12,971 nt of DNA from Psilocybe azurescens (taxonomy: Eukaryota; Basidiomycota; Agaricomycetes; Agaricales; Agrocybaceae): the NCBI GenBank assembly GCA_023853785.1, contig JAJIRX010000418.1, forward strand, positions 1 to 12,971. Direction: 5' to 3'. Shown here one piece after another: positions 1 to 7,906 of the stretch. The notes beneath the pieces are model-generated. The model searched no databases and was not told the DNA's origin. It saw only the letters and a program-made list of their open reading frames with translations. The position numbers and the translations under genes were made by a program. Numbering within the stretch: the first letter of the stretch is position 1; each line of letters opens with the position of its first letter.

Positions 1-6
1 TAATAA

Positions 7-17
7 CATCAGGAAAA
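7..17 (+). repeat. Left terminal inverted repeat
   Basis: CATCAGGAAAA, an exact inverted match to 1634-1644. The match continues imperfectly inward (CAGTAG, then GCTATGTAGC), which makes chance less likely than for 11 bases alone. Confidence 0.45.
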
Positions 18-24
18 AATACTT

Positions 25-290
25 GCAGTAGTGCTATGTAGCCCCAGTAGAACTGGTAGCTGGATTGCATGTCCCCTTTGCTGTAGCACCTGGCAGTCAC
101 ATGTGACAGCTACTGTAGTCCCAGTAGCACCAGTAGATTCTGTGTGTGACTACATAGCCCCAGTAACTGTCATATGTCACTATACAGCTTTGGTAGCCAT
201 CACACATAACTACCAAAATACTGTGGGTGGCTACATATCTGCCACTTGTGTCTATATATATCTGCAGTATTTACACTGTCAGGTACTGGT
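25..290 (+). repeat. Left subterminal motif array (GTAGC/CCAGTAG)
   Basis: Short motifs recur every 10-30 bases: GCTATGTAGCCCC, GGTAGC, CTGTAGC, CCAGTAGC, CTACATAGCCCC, CCAGTAAC and GGCTACAT. CCAGTAG is mainly in the forward orientation. A 90-codon open frame across the array (31-303, no ATG start) is cysteine-, valine- and threonine-rich and follows the repeated motif, so it is not treated as a gene. Confidence 0.5.
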
Positions 291-424
291 TGTTACTTCC
301 TAGTTTTATTAGAAATTTACCAAGTTGGTCCCAATTGAAATCTAGTCAGAATTGTTCAGAATATACATACTCAGTTCATAAGAGAATGCTAATACATTAA
401 AGTCACATGATAAAATACACTCAA

Positions 425-490
425 TAGGAATTTTGAACCAACAGCTTTACACATAATAATTCTACACATGCTCTACCAAATGCACCATCA
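425..490 (-). other. tRNA-like A-box/B-box pair, possible SINE head
   Basis: On the minus strand an A-box-like TGGTGCATTTGG (487 to 476), followed by TAGAGCATG as in a tRNA D-arm, is followed 36 nt later by a B-box-like GGTTCAAAATTCC (439 to 427). Order, spacing and sequence resemble an RNA polymerase III internal promoter. The stems do not pair as in a functional tRNA and no acceptor stem closes it, so this is at best a decayed tRNA or the 5' head of a tRNA-derived SINE. The B-box has an extra base relative to consensus. It lies inside the candidate DNA transposon. Confidence 0.3.
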
Positions 491-1339
491 CTGCTTGTGC
501 CATCCACCACATTTAATGAATTATATACCCTTGTTTTCAACACCAATAATATATCCTGGCACTTCCTCTCAAGCTATACCCACATATTATATATCAAAAT
601 AATCAGAAGATTGAGGGCAATGTGTCTGTAATTAAAACATCACGTGAATATTAGGTCAGTATATTTTCTGCTTGGTACATGTGGGGCAGTGTAAAAACCT
701 TCTTCAAACTGGCCAATAATTTATCATGGTTATATCTTATAGTTTGTAACTAACTTTTTTTCCAGACCAACCTTCTCAGATGTGCCTTAAATCATGGTTC
801 TCTCTGCCTGCTGTAGGCCTTTATGGGCAATGGCTGCTCATGAATTGAATGGACAGAGAACAGTGAAGAATGTTTTATAAAGCATATTGAGCATATTTGT
901 AAGAGGTCTTTCCAATCTCTGACAGCAGAGGGGTGGAAATCAAAGCTTTGCAGTTAACCCCTTCTATAGAAGTTGAAAAAAATGTGTTCAACAAGGCAGA
1001 GGAGTTCATTATCTATCAATTTTGTACACAGGATGCTGCCTTCCATTCTTGTTTACTGGGCCTGTGCATGATGCATGAGGACTTTCACTTGACAATGATT
1101 CAATATCATTATATTTGTTTTTGTCCCACCCTATTGTGCCACAGTATATACATTTTCATCATGACTCCAATTTTTTTACATTGAATCTATAACTTTTCAA
1201 AGCCATATATTTCTTGCTCTTGTTTCTCATTAAATTGTGTGTGTCATGTGTGAAATTTTGGTTGAACTATTCTTTGAGGTAGGTATGAATAATTTGAAAT
1301 AAGATTAAGTAAGATTTAATTGAAAGTAAGAAACTATCA

Positions 1340-1625
1340 CTATGTAACCCTACTAAGCTGAAATTGTTTATTGCATAATCTATGTAGCCTATACAACACT
1401 CATGTGGAAATACTGTGTATTGGTAGCATAGACTATGAGTTATATAGTGTTGGTAGCATTGACTAGAGTCTACATAGAGCTACAGGAGCTATGTAGCTCT
1501 GAGTGTGAGCTACTGGGCTCTATGTAGATGTGCATCAGGACTACTGAGTGCTACTGGAGCTACTGGAGCTACTGCAAAGGCCAATTTCTACCAGTGCTAC
1601 ATAGCTTAAGTGACATTCTACTGGG
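1340..1625 (-). repeat. Right subterminal motif array (CTACTGG/GCTAC)
   Basis: The same vocabulary as the left array occurs in the opposite orientation: GAGCTACTGG, two adjacent copies of GGAGCTACT, CTACATAGAGCTAC, GCTATGTAGC and GGTAGCAT (twice). The section 1550-1575 is a small tandem array of the 9-base unit. The array has no open frame of note. Confidence 0.5.
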
Positions 1626-1633
1626 CATTTTTC

Positions 1634-1644
1634 TTTTCCTGATG
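1634..1644 (-). repeat. Right terminal inverted repeat
   Basis: TTTTCCTGATG, the reverse complement of 7-17. It is preceded inward by CTACTGGGC and by GCTACATAGC, mirroring the left end. Confidence 0.45.
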
Positions 1645-2022
1645 AAGGTTTCCATCATGGCGATCACTTGGTAAGACACTGATGGGTGTTACCCCTTGTA
1701 AGAGCCAAGGTTATTTCTTAAGAGTTTCTTCTTTGCATGGGACTAATAGCATGATCAAATGGAACGGGCAATTGCCTCGGGCACTTGGTTAGGGTTGCTT
1801 TGATAACTGTGTAGGAAACTAAAGGTAGTCTTTGACTCGTAGCACTGATTAATAGGCCACACTACACCTTAGTTAGTTTGTAAGGTCTATTACTCTTGTT
1901 GGCCCACTAGGAAGTAAGGCCTCAAAGCCTAATAGTCTGGTGTTTCTTCTACCCTTCACTAGTATAATGTACTAGTTTATTACAGATAACAATCGCAAAA
2001 ATAAGGGCCTCTGTATCTCACT
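1645..2022. other. Intergenic stretch without recognisable gene
   Basis: I see no convincing reading frame, tRNA or repeat family here. The only structure is the palindrome ACTAGTA-TAATG-TACTAGT at 1958-1976 (7-bp arms, 5-nt loop), which could form a small AT-rich hairpin. Its significance is unknown. Confidence 0.4.
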
Positions 2023-2399
2023 ATGAATTGTAAGCTCAGAATGGTTTACACCCTTTCACCGTTGTGGTGCGTGTTGGTGTTGTCATCCGCCATGCCCGTC
2101 CTGGTACCCGTCGGTGCCTTTGTTGTGGGTCATTGCAGTTTGTACCTGTCGCAGTACGTGTCGGTGTTGTCATCATGTGTTGTCGTCACGTGTTGTCATC
2201 AGCCCTGTCGTCCTGGCCTTTGCTGTTGCCATGGTGGTATCCGTTGGTGCTGTTGTTGCGGGTTGTCCTCATCCTTGCCCCTTGCTGTCCACGTCCTTGT
2301 CCACGTCCTCACCCTCACCCTCGCCATCCACGTCTGCTGTCCACGTCCTTGTCCACGTCCTCACCCTCACCTCGCCATCCACGTCCTTGTCCACGTCCT

Positions 2400-2522
2400 C
2401 ACCCTCACCCTCACCCTCGCCGTCCACGTCCACGTCCATGTCCACGTCCATGTCCACGTCCACATCCACGTCCACGTCCACGTCCATGTCCACGTCCATG
2501 TCCACGTCCATGTCCACGTCCA
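2400..2522. repeat. GTCCAC/GTCCAT hexamer block
   Basis: A run of the 6-base unit GTCCAY, alternating irregularly between GTCCAC and GTCCAT, after a more diverged CCTCACCCTC-type segment. The C/T alternation at one position suggests transitions within an older GTCCAC array, followed by re-amplification. Confidence 0.8.
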
Positions 2523-2561
2523 TGTGCTTGTGCTTGTGCTTGTCCTCGCCATCCACGTCCA

Positions 2562-2715
2562 TGTGCTTGTGCTTGTGCTTGTGCTTGTGCTTGTGCTTGT
2601 GCTTTGTGCTTGTGCTTGTGCTTGTGCTTGTGCTTGTGCTTGTGCTTGTGCTTGTGCTTGTGCTTGTGCTTGTGCTTGTGCTTGTGCTTGTGCTTGTGCT
2701 TGTGCTTGTGCTTGT
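2562..2715. repeat. (CTTGTG)n hexamer array, about 25 units
   Basis: A nearly pure array of the unit CTTGTG, with a single extra T at 2603-2605 that shifts the phase. A shorter run of three units precedes it at 2523-2543, separated by a GTCCTCGCCATCCACGTCC spacer that recurs in variant form after the array. Confidence 0.9.
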
Positions 2716-2736
2716 CCTCGCCGTCCACGTCCTTAT

Positions 2737-2937
2737 CCTTGCCCTTGCCCTTGCCCTTGCCCTTGCCCTTGCCCTTGCCCTTGCCCTTGCCCTTGCCCTT
2801 GCCCTTGCCCTTGCCCCCTTGCCCTTGCCCTTGCCCTTGCCCTTGCCCTTGCCCTTGCCCTTGCCCTTGCCCTTGCCCTTGCCCCTTGCCCTTGCCCTTG
2901 CCCTTGCCCTTGCTCTTGCCCTTGCCCTTGCCCTTGC
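2737..2937. repeat. (CTTGCC)n hexamer array, about 33 units, G-quadruplex-prone
   Basis: An array of the unit CTTGCC, so the minus strand reads (GGGCAA)n: runs of three G spaced by CAA, which fits the standard G-quadruplex pattern of four G-tracts with short loops. Interruptions are a C5 run at 2814-2818, a C4 run at 2882-2885 and a C-to-T change at 2914. The array could give about eight consecutive quadruplexes on the minus strand or i-motifs on the plus strand. Confidence 0.9.
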
Positions 2938-3419
2938 TGTCCACGTCCTTGTCCTCGCCGCTGTCCTTGTCCTCACTGCCATACTTGCCCTTGCCGTTGT
3001 CCTTGTCCTCGTTGATGTCCTTGCCCTCATTCTGGTCCACGCTGGTGTCTTGGTCCTGGTCCTAGCCGTCGTCCTCACGGTCCCTCGCAGTCCTTGCCCT
3101 TGCCCTTGCCCTTGCCCTCACGGTCCTCGTCGTGGTCCTCGTCCATGTCCTTGTTGTCGCTGTCGCTGTCGTTCTCATCCTTGTCGGTGTGGCCGTCATG
3201 GTCGTTCTCGTCCTCTGTCGTGTCGGGTTGGCTCTCACCTGGCTCCGACCGATGAGGCGGTGGTGGTGGTGGAAGGAAAAAGGGTGGGGGTCGGAATCAA
3301 CAATGGACTGACGTGGCATCAACATTTCATGCACACGTTGTTGTTTGGCCTGTGCTGAGCAGTGCCAAGAATTTCAGCTGTATCAGTATGTATTTAACTA
3401 ATTTTTTTGTTTTCTATAA

Positions 3420-3492
3420 GCCTTTGTGGCTCAGTTGGTTTATCCTGTTTACGTTCGGCCTTCTCTGATGCCCAAGTTCAATTCTCATTTGT
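3420..3492 (+). other. tRNA-like A-box/B-box pair, possible SINE head
   Basis: A perfect A-box (TGGCTCAGTTGG, 3427-3438) is followed after 36 nt by a B-box-like AGTTCAATTCT (3475-3485, about 8 of 10 consensus positions). This is the arrangement of an RNA polymerase III internal promoter. The bases expected to form the T-stem and acceptor stem do not pair, so it is not a functional tRNA gene. A T-run and AT-rich sequence follow. A tRNA-derived SINE head or a decayed tRNA gene are the two readings; the spacing equals that of the minus-strand pair at 425-490. Confidence 0.4.
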
Positions 3493-3549
3493 GTATTTTT
3501 TTCTATACTAGTATAAATTATAATAAAATATAATAAAAATAATGGGATA

Positions 3550-3860
3550 TCATTCCACTTGGATTCCACCTTATTCCATTGGAATGGATCTATATTGGAC
3601 CAAACCCAATGTAATATATGATATTCCAGTTGGATTCCAATTGGATTCCATATAGATTCCAGCCATTCCATTGGAATGAAACTGGAATATTCCATTTGGA
3701 ATGGCTTATTTTCTGGAATCCAATTGGAATCCATTTGGAATCCATGTTCATTCACCCATACAAAATAGCAGGGTGTATGATATGAGATTTCAGACTGGAA
3801 TCTAATGGAATCCATCTCCATTCCAGGAATGAAGTTGGATTCCATCTGGAATAGGTGGGG
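3550..3860. repeat. ATTCCA/TGGAAT fold-back repeat region
   Basis: GGATTCCA and its reverse complement TGGAATCC recur many times. The left half favours the ATTCCA orientation and the right half TGGAAT. A 20-bp block at 3631-3650 is the exact reverse complement of 3714-3733, with about 63 bp between, so the DNA can fold back. Shorter near-palindromes such as CATTCCATTGGAATG (3664-3678) add further stems. It may be a small miniature element or simply a diverged palindromic satellite; ends and a target duplication could not be fixed. A 169-codon minus-strand frame (3414-3923) is made of these repeats and is not a gene. Confidence 0.7.
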
Positions 3861-3870
3861 GACAGTAAAG

Positions 3871-3920
3871 ACCTCACCAAAATCGATGAAATGGTGCCAT
3901 TGTGATGGTTTTGGTGAAGT
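3871..3920. repeat. 50-bp imperfect palindrome
   Basis: The left arm ACCTCACCAAAATC (3871-3884) matches the reverse complement of the right arm (3907-3920) at 12 of 14 positions. The centre contains the near-palindrome ATGGTGCCAT. It sits between the ATTCCA fold-back and the first recognisable kinase codons, so it may mark the right end of an inserted miniature element or be a stem of the same repeat. Confidence 0.6.
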
Positions 3921-3939
3921 CAAACCATCAAAAACAAGG

Positions 3940-5581
3940 TCCTATGCTGTCAACATCGGGCACAATTCCCCAATTGTAATACAATGTGCTGACTATGCAC
4001 GGCTTTTTATGTCTGCCCGTCCTTTTATGCTGTTCTGTGTTGGGGTTTTGGTCTTTGGAACTGATTTTTGTGTTGGGATCTTTGATTGAGATGGGATCAC
4101 ATTCTCCCCAGCTATGACATGTTTGAGAATCCTGAAATCCTGGTTTGTGTTGTGCGCAGCCTGACTTGCAACTTGTCAATCAATCGAGGAATTGGGTTCC
4201 AATCCAACAGTTCCTGTGTTGACAGATCAGGAAACTCAAACCCTCACTGGACAGAAAAATATCCTTCTACCCTTCTGACTGCAGTCGGCAGTGATCCACA
4301 TAAATGGTGCACTGTTGGACCTCCAATCTGGTCTTCCCTTTTGCTGTTAGGCCATGCGACCAATGTTTGGCGTGTTTGACAATATCTTCTAGATGACAAC
4401 AACCTCCCATTTTTGGACACAGATGTACTGGTCTTAAAGACGGCTTGGCGCAGCAGTGCAAGGACACCAGAATCTGACATCTACTTATCAATTGGGTCAC
4501 CTTACCCTATAGGTCTGGCTAAATTTATTTGCGGTGGTGATGTTAGATTTCCTGGAGTTGCTGGATTCCCAATGACTGTGCAGAATTTGAGGAGTGCAGT
4601 TCTCCAGCCCATACCTGACAATGATGATGATCCAACAACACCTGTGCTTCACCAACTCCTTCTTGGTACTCTTGGGCACCCTATGTGGGAATATCAGTCA
4701 GACTATGATTTGCTCACTGGCTTTCATGATGCCCTTCAACGTTGTGCTTTTTATTGTTTATCATCAGATGCCCTCAGTTCTAACCTCCCTTCAGCACACA
4801 GGAACCTTTATGAACAAGGCATCCTTCACCCTGACATTAGTGCTGGGAATGTCCTACTCATCAAGGCCAAAAATGAAAAGGCTCCTATCCATGGCTTCAT
4901 CAGCAACCTTGAATTTGCTCATATTGAGAGCCCAACCATCCAAAAACCCAAAGTGGTTGTGTGCAGTGACATTAGCCCACAAGCCAAATATAACGAACGT
5001 GGACACACATATGCCATGACAGAGGCAACAAGACATAAACACACTACATTTGAATCAACAGTTACTCTTAAAAGGGGTGCAGGTATGACAGTAAGTTGTT
5101 TTGATACAGAACTGTTTTCTCCAGACTAAATGCACATCATAGGGAACTGCCCAGTTTATGGCCTGAGACATCTTGAAGTTGGGTGGAACTGTTGTTCATC
5201 AAGTTGCTCATGACATTGAATCTTTATATGGGTTCTTTCCTATTGTGTCATGTGGAGCATCCAGCTTTGAGCTGGCCACTGAACTGCTCCAAAGGAGGTC
5301 CAGGCCCAATGCAAAGAGTTTCAAAAATATTCCATCATGCCTTTGGCCAAACTGATCCTGATGATATTGTGGCTGAGAGGTTGTCTCAGGCTTGTGCTCT
5401 TGAATTTTACTTAATGCACAAAGTTGATTACATAATCAAGCACTTCATGAGCAGTACTCTTATTTCTCTTTTCTTAGAAATCGGGATCCTTTTGCACTGT
5501 GCCCAGAACCCTATCAAACCAGTTCCTTTGACACACGAAGCGCTTTTTGACATAGTTAACAATGTAATTGCATCACTGTGA
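3940..5581 (+). pseudogene. FunK1-like fungal protein kinase, pseudogene
   Basis: The translated pieces follow the order of the FunK1 family, Ser/Thr kinase-like proteins expanded in mushroom-forming fungi. An N-terminal conserved part (CADYARLFMSARPF, then VGVLVFGTDF) is followed by the start of the kinase-like domain (VGPPIWSSL...ATNVWRV, then VLVLKTAWRSSARTPESDIY with the presumed ATP-site lysine). The catalytic loop is ILHPDISAGNVLL (HPDIS where the family usually has HRDIS), the metal-site region reads GFISNLEFAHIE (usual D replaced by N), and then come RGAGMT and, after an intron, GTAQFMA. The C-terminal part ends at TGA 5579-5581. Three in-frame TGA codons (4087, 4377, 5164) interrupt it, each where arginine is plausible. 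Inferred 1-nt deletions lie at the C4 run 4106-4109, near T5229 and at the T3 run 5266-5268. The N-terminus is missing or unrecognised upstream of about 3940. It is almost certainly non-functional. Confidence 0.75.
5091..5142 (+). other. Intron inside the kinase pseudogene
   Basis: A 52-bp phase-0 intron starts GTAAGT and ends ATAG, with a lariat-like GACTAAAT about 15 bases before the acceptor. Removing it joins ACA to GGA-ACT-GCC-CAG-TTT-ATG-GCC, giving TGTAQFMA, the conserved FunK1 segment. The length is normal for basidiomycetes. Splice signals look intact although the gene is dead. Confidence 0.75.
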
Positions 5582-5845
5582 TAGTTTGGACTCTTTATCT
5601 GTCAGCAGTTTTTCTGGTAATTAAGTAAATAGCTAGAAATCTGTAGTTTTGGGTCTGATTTGTCCCTCACTTTCATATACAAAATTGGCATTCAATTGCC
5701 CATAGACAACTATATTTTGATTAAGACAAGTTCACTTACCAAAGCTGACACTGAGTAATGTTGTCACTTTGCCCTGGTCTAGTGCATAAGATGACCTGCA
5801 AGCTCAATCAGCACTCACAGACGATGGCAACTGCACTGGCTGCCC
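5582..5845 (+). other. Left flank of the LINE, unassigned and partly coding-like
   Basis: No gene is recognised. Stretches such as 5670-5754 read as plausible protein (FIYKIGIQLPIDNYILIKT), and one frame from about 5790 runs through the target site into the sequence beyond the LINE. This suggests the LINE hit an exon of an unidentified gene, but stops or undetected introns interrupt every frame. Confidence 0.3.
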
Positions 5846-5858
5846 AAAGTCTGGCTAT
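5846..5858 (+). repeat. LINE target-site duplication, left copy
   Basis: AAAGTCTGGCTAT, identical to 12356-12368. The first three A are ambiguous because the right copy abuts the poly-A tail, so the duplication is at least 10 bp (GTCTGGCTAT). The bases outside differ on each side (CCC before and ATAACC after here; GTGTTC after the right copy). Confidence 0.9.
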
Positions 5859-5994
5859 ATAACCGCTTCTCTACCCTTAACCACTTCCATCTCAAAATTC
5901 CCACGCTTTACGTAGGGCAAACGAGAGTCTCGGAAGACATACAGGGCGTATAGTTAGCGTAAAATACACACTTATAACCAATAAACCTATCCAA
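5859..5994 (+). promoter_or_regulatory. LINE 5' untranslated leader
   Basis: These 136 bases precede ORF1 and contain no ATG at all, so the ORF1 start at 5995 is the first on the transcript. In full-length LINEs this region carries the internal promoter; no specific motif can be named. It is pyrimidine-rich at the extreme 5' end. Confidence 0.5.
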
Positions 5995-7906
5995 ATGAGC
6001 CAACCTAAATCCCCGCCAGATCCGAGGCTAAGACGAAAGCCACCAACACGCATATTAACACGACAAGACAGAGAAAAACAGGAGAAGGAGACAGCCACCA
6101 CACGGAGGCGCATCCTTGACACACCAGGGTCAGAATCACCTCCGCCACCCTCCACCCAATTCCACAACGATGGAAAGGACAAACCGATAAACAACATGAC
6201 AGATGCAAGAGAATATCTAGAATCTACCTTGATGTATGTGCCGAGAGGCGCACCTCCGACCCCACATAACATGGCGACAGCTCTCTTCCAGGTTGCAGAG
6301 ATGAAGGGTCTGACACAACCAGCAGTGCGAGCTGTAAGGTCTGTGGCCTATATGATGGAAAGACTAGAGACAGATACGACGGCAGCCCAGGCAAGGGAAG
6401 TAGCAGTGGAACAAGCAGAATATGTCAGAGAGGAACTAAGGAATATGGCGTCACACATCACAACAACGATATCAGCAGAAGTTGAGAAGCACCTAGCCAC
6501 AATTACGGAGACGACACAGACAGCTCAGAAGGCCCTCACACAGTACATTCCACAGGCAACCCGGCAACCAGCAGCACCATCAACAACACGATATAGTGAC
6601 GCAGTAAGATCCCAGGATGGCCCAGTAAGACACCAAACAGACCCAAGGCTCGTGGCGCTGGAGGGTATCCGAATGCGACAATTCCTCCTAGACTTCCCCA
6701 GTGACTCCCTGGTGCACAAGATCAGCCAAACGGAACTATTACGACTCTACAATGCAGGAATTGCTGCACTCGACGACGATACAACTGGCAAAGTCAAACA
6801 CAAAATCAGATCAGTGGAAAGATTATCAAATAAAGGGATTCTGGGGAGTTTCTCACAGATGACGGTGCCAAATGGTTTCATACTGCGAACAATGCTGACC
6901 GGCTGTTTTCCTCTCTAGGTGAAAGTGGTGAAGGAGCACAACGCAAGGCTCGAACATACAACCTTATCGCATACTATGTGCCGGTCGAATTTGAAACCGA
7001 TAACAGGAAGCACATCGATGAGATGCTGGAAACCAACAACCTCCACATCGACGATCTCGAAAGGGTAAGATGGGCCAAGCCAATCGCTAGACGCAACAAA
7101 GAAAGAAGGCAGAATTACGCACACCTTATCCTGGCCATGCGCAACATAAAAAGGCAAACAAAGTGGTATGCGACGGACTAGTGATACCACGGCAAAAGGG
7201 TCGACGTAAGGAAGAGCAAGAAGGAGCCAATACGATGCCTCAAGTGTCAAGGATACAACCACATCGCAAGAGAATGTATTAACGACTACGATACATGTGG
7301 CAACTGCGCAAACCGCACCCACAAGACAGAAAACTGTACCTCCCAAAGCAAGAAATCGCGTAGCATGTGGCGACCAAGGAGAAGGACACACAAGCTGGGA
7401 CCGTAACTGCCCCACCTTCCACCGAAAATGTCAACAGTTCGACGCAAACCACCCCGAAAACGCGATACCTTTTTCCCAGACACAGAACCCTGGACATGGA
7501 CCGCCGAATATCAGCCACCAACAATTCGCCACAAGCAAGTGTACGAACCGACAGCACAAGATATCGAACGACGGGCAAAGCGAGTAGATGATGAGCTGCG
7601 ACCAATGCGACAATCTCTGCTTGACTACCGACCTCAAGCAAAAACAACGACACAACCGACACCCCACACAAAAGTGCCGACCACCCACCAGCTGCCCGAA
7701 CGGCCAACAGCCCCAGAAGCCCCAGAAAAGTGATGACCAGGGAAGAACTTACACGATTAGAGGCTCTGCTCGCCTCAGAGGTAGAAAAGATAGTGCGCCA
7801 AGAAACAGAAGAAAAGGAGAAGGAGACACGAAATAGGTCCGTATCGAGAGAATCAACAATACCCCCAACCCCTGAAGGAACCCCACCACCAAACCATGAT
7901 GCCTGA
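5995..7906 (+). pseudogene. LINE ORF1, gag-like nucleic-acid-binding protein (frameshifted)
   Basis: ORF1 protein packages the LINE RNA. The N-terminus is basic and proline-rich, followed by a long helical, probably coiled-coil segment (about residues 110-190) and a conserved domain with the segments GAKWF, YNLIAYYVPVEFE and RWAKPIARR. Then come three zinc knuckles: CLKCQGYNHIAREC, CGNCANRTHKTENC and a third, VACGDQGEGHTSWDRNC, whose first cysteine appears as Arg. The C-terminal tail is charged and ends at TGA 7904-7906, overlapping the ORF2 start. ATG 5995 was chosen because it is the first ATG of the element, with A at -3. Six shifts break it, at runs G4 6843-6846, A5 7148-7152, C2 7187-7188, A3 7353-7355, T5 7470-7474 and A4 7726-7729. 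No nonsense substitution is seen in the reading path. The corrected length would be near 637 residues. Confidence 0.85.

Larger units (their letters stand above)
7..1644. mobile_element. Candidate non-autonomous DNA transposon with inverted ends
   Basis: The left end begins CATCAGGAAAA (7-17) and the right end finishes with its exact reverse complement (1634-1644). Inside both ends, and in the same order, come a CAGTAG motif and the string GCTATGTAGC or a near copy, so the similarity goes beyond the 11 terminal bases. About 270 bp at each end is crowded with short GTAGC, CCAGTAG and CTACATAG motifs, mostly in opposite orientation at the two ends. The core (300-1330) is AT-rich and has no transposase-like reading frame; the longest frames are under 100 codons and use non-ATG starts. 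Subterminal motif arrays are typical of hAT-, CACTA- and Mutator-type transposons, where they bind transposase, but no superfamily can be assigned here. No target-site duplication is visible because only six bases precede the left end. It could be longer than the window shows. Confidence 0.45.
2270..3240. repeat. Composite hexanucleotide satellite, about 1 kb
   Basis: Almost the whole stretch keeps a 6-base period (GTCCTT, GTCCTC, GTCCAC, GTCCAT, CTTGTG, CTTGCC), with blocks of one unit giving way to another. The plus strand is C/T/G-rich and nearly lacks A; the minus strand is purine-rich. The edges (2270-2400 and 2940-3240) are degenerate and look like older or mutated units. Because a 6-base unit with no stop stays open in every frame, several 200-400 codon frames overlap here on both strands (for example 2023-3015, 2064-3065 and 2114-3358 plus; 2269-3078 and 2411-3040 minus). 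They encode simple dipeptide polymers, and none has other support as a gene. On the minus strand one reading gives Asp/Glu/Lys/Gly/His-rich repeats, which leaves open that the array grew from a charged low-complexity coding region. Confidence 0.85.

Noticed and set aside
933..1184. 83-codon frame in the AT-rich core
   Set aside because: It begins at a non-ATG codon, has AT-driven composition and shows no motif. It could be chance within the transposon-like unit.
2562..2937. CRISPR-like array
   Set aside because: The units are 6 bp and contiguous with no unique spacers, and the sequence is evidently eukaryotic.
2737..2937. Telomeric repeat
   Set aside because: The GGGCAA unit is not a known fungal telomere repeat (usually TTAGGG-type), and the array is flanked by other hexamers on both sides.
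2023..3358. Overlapping 330-414 codon open frames on the plus strand and 209-269 codon frames on the minus strand
   Set aside because: They are open only because stop-free hexamers repeat. The products are dipeptide polymers with no domain, and they compete with each other in all frames.
3420..3492. Functional tRNA gene
   Set aside because: The A-box is perfect, but the T-stem and acceptor stem do not pair and no credible cloverleaf closes.
3550..3860. Relationship to vertebrate GGAAT satellite
   Set aside because: The motif likeness is limited to five or six bases, the region is not a tandem array of that unit, and the context is fungal.
3414..3923. 169-codon minus-strand frame
   Set aside because: It runs through the ATTCCA repeat, the tRNA-like sequence and the palindrome. 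Its W/F/I/P/E-rich product mirrors the repeat.
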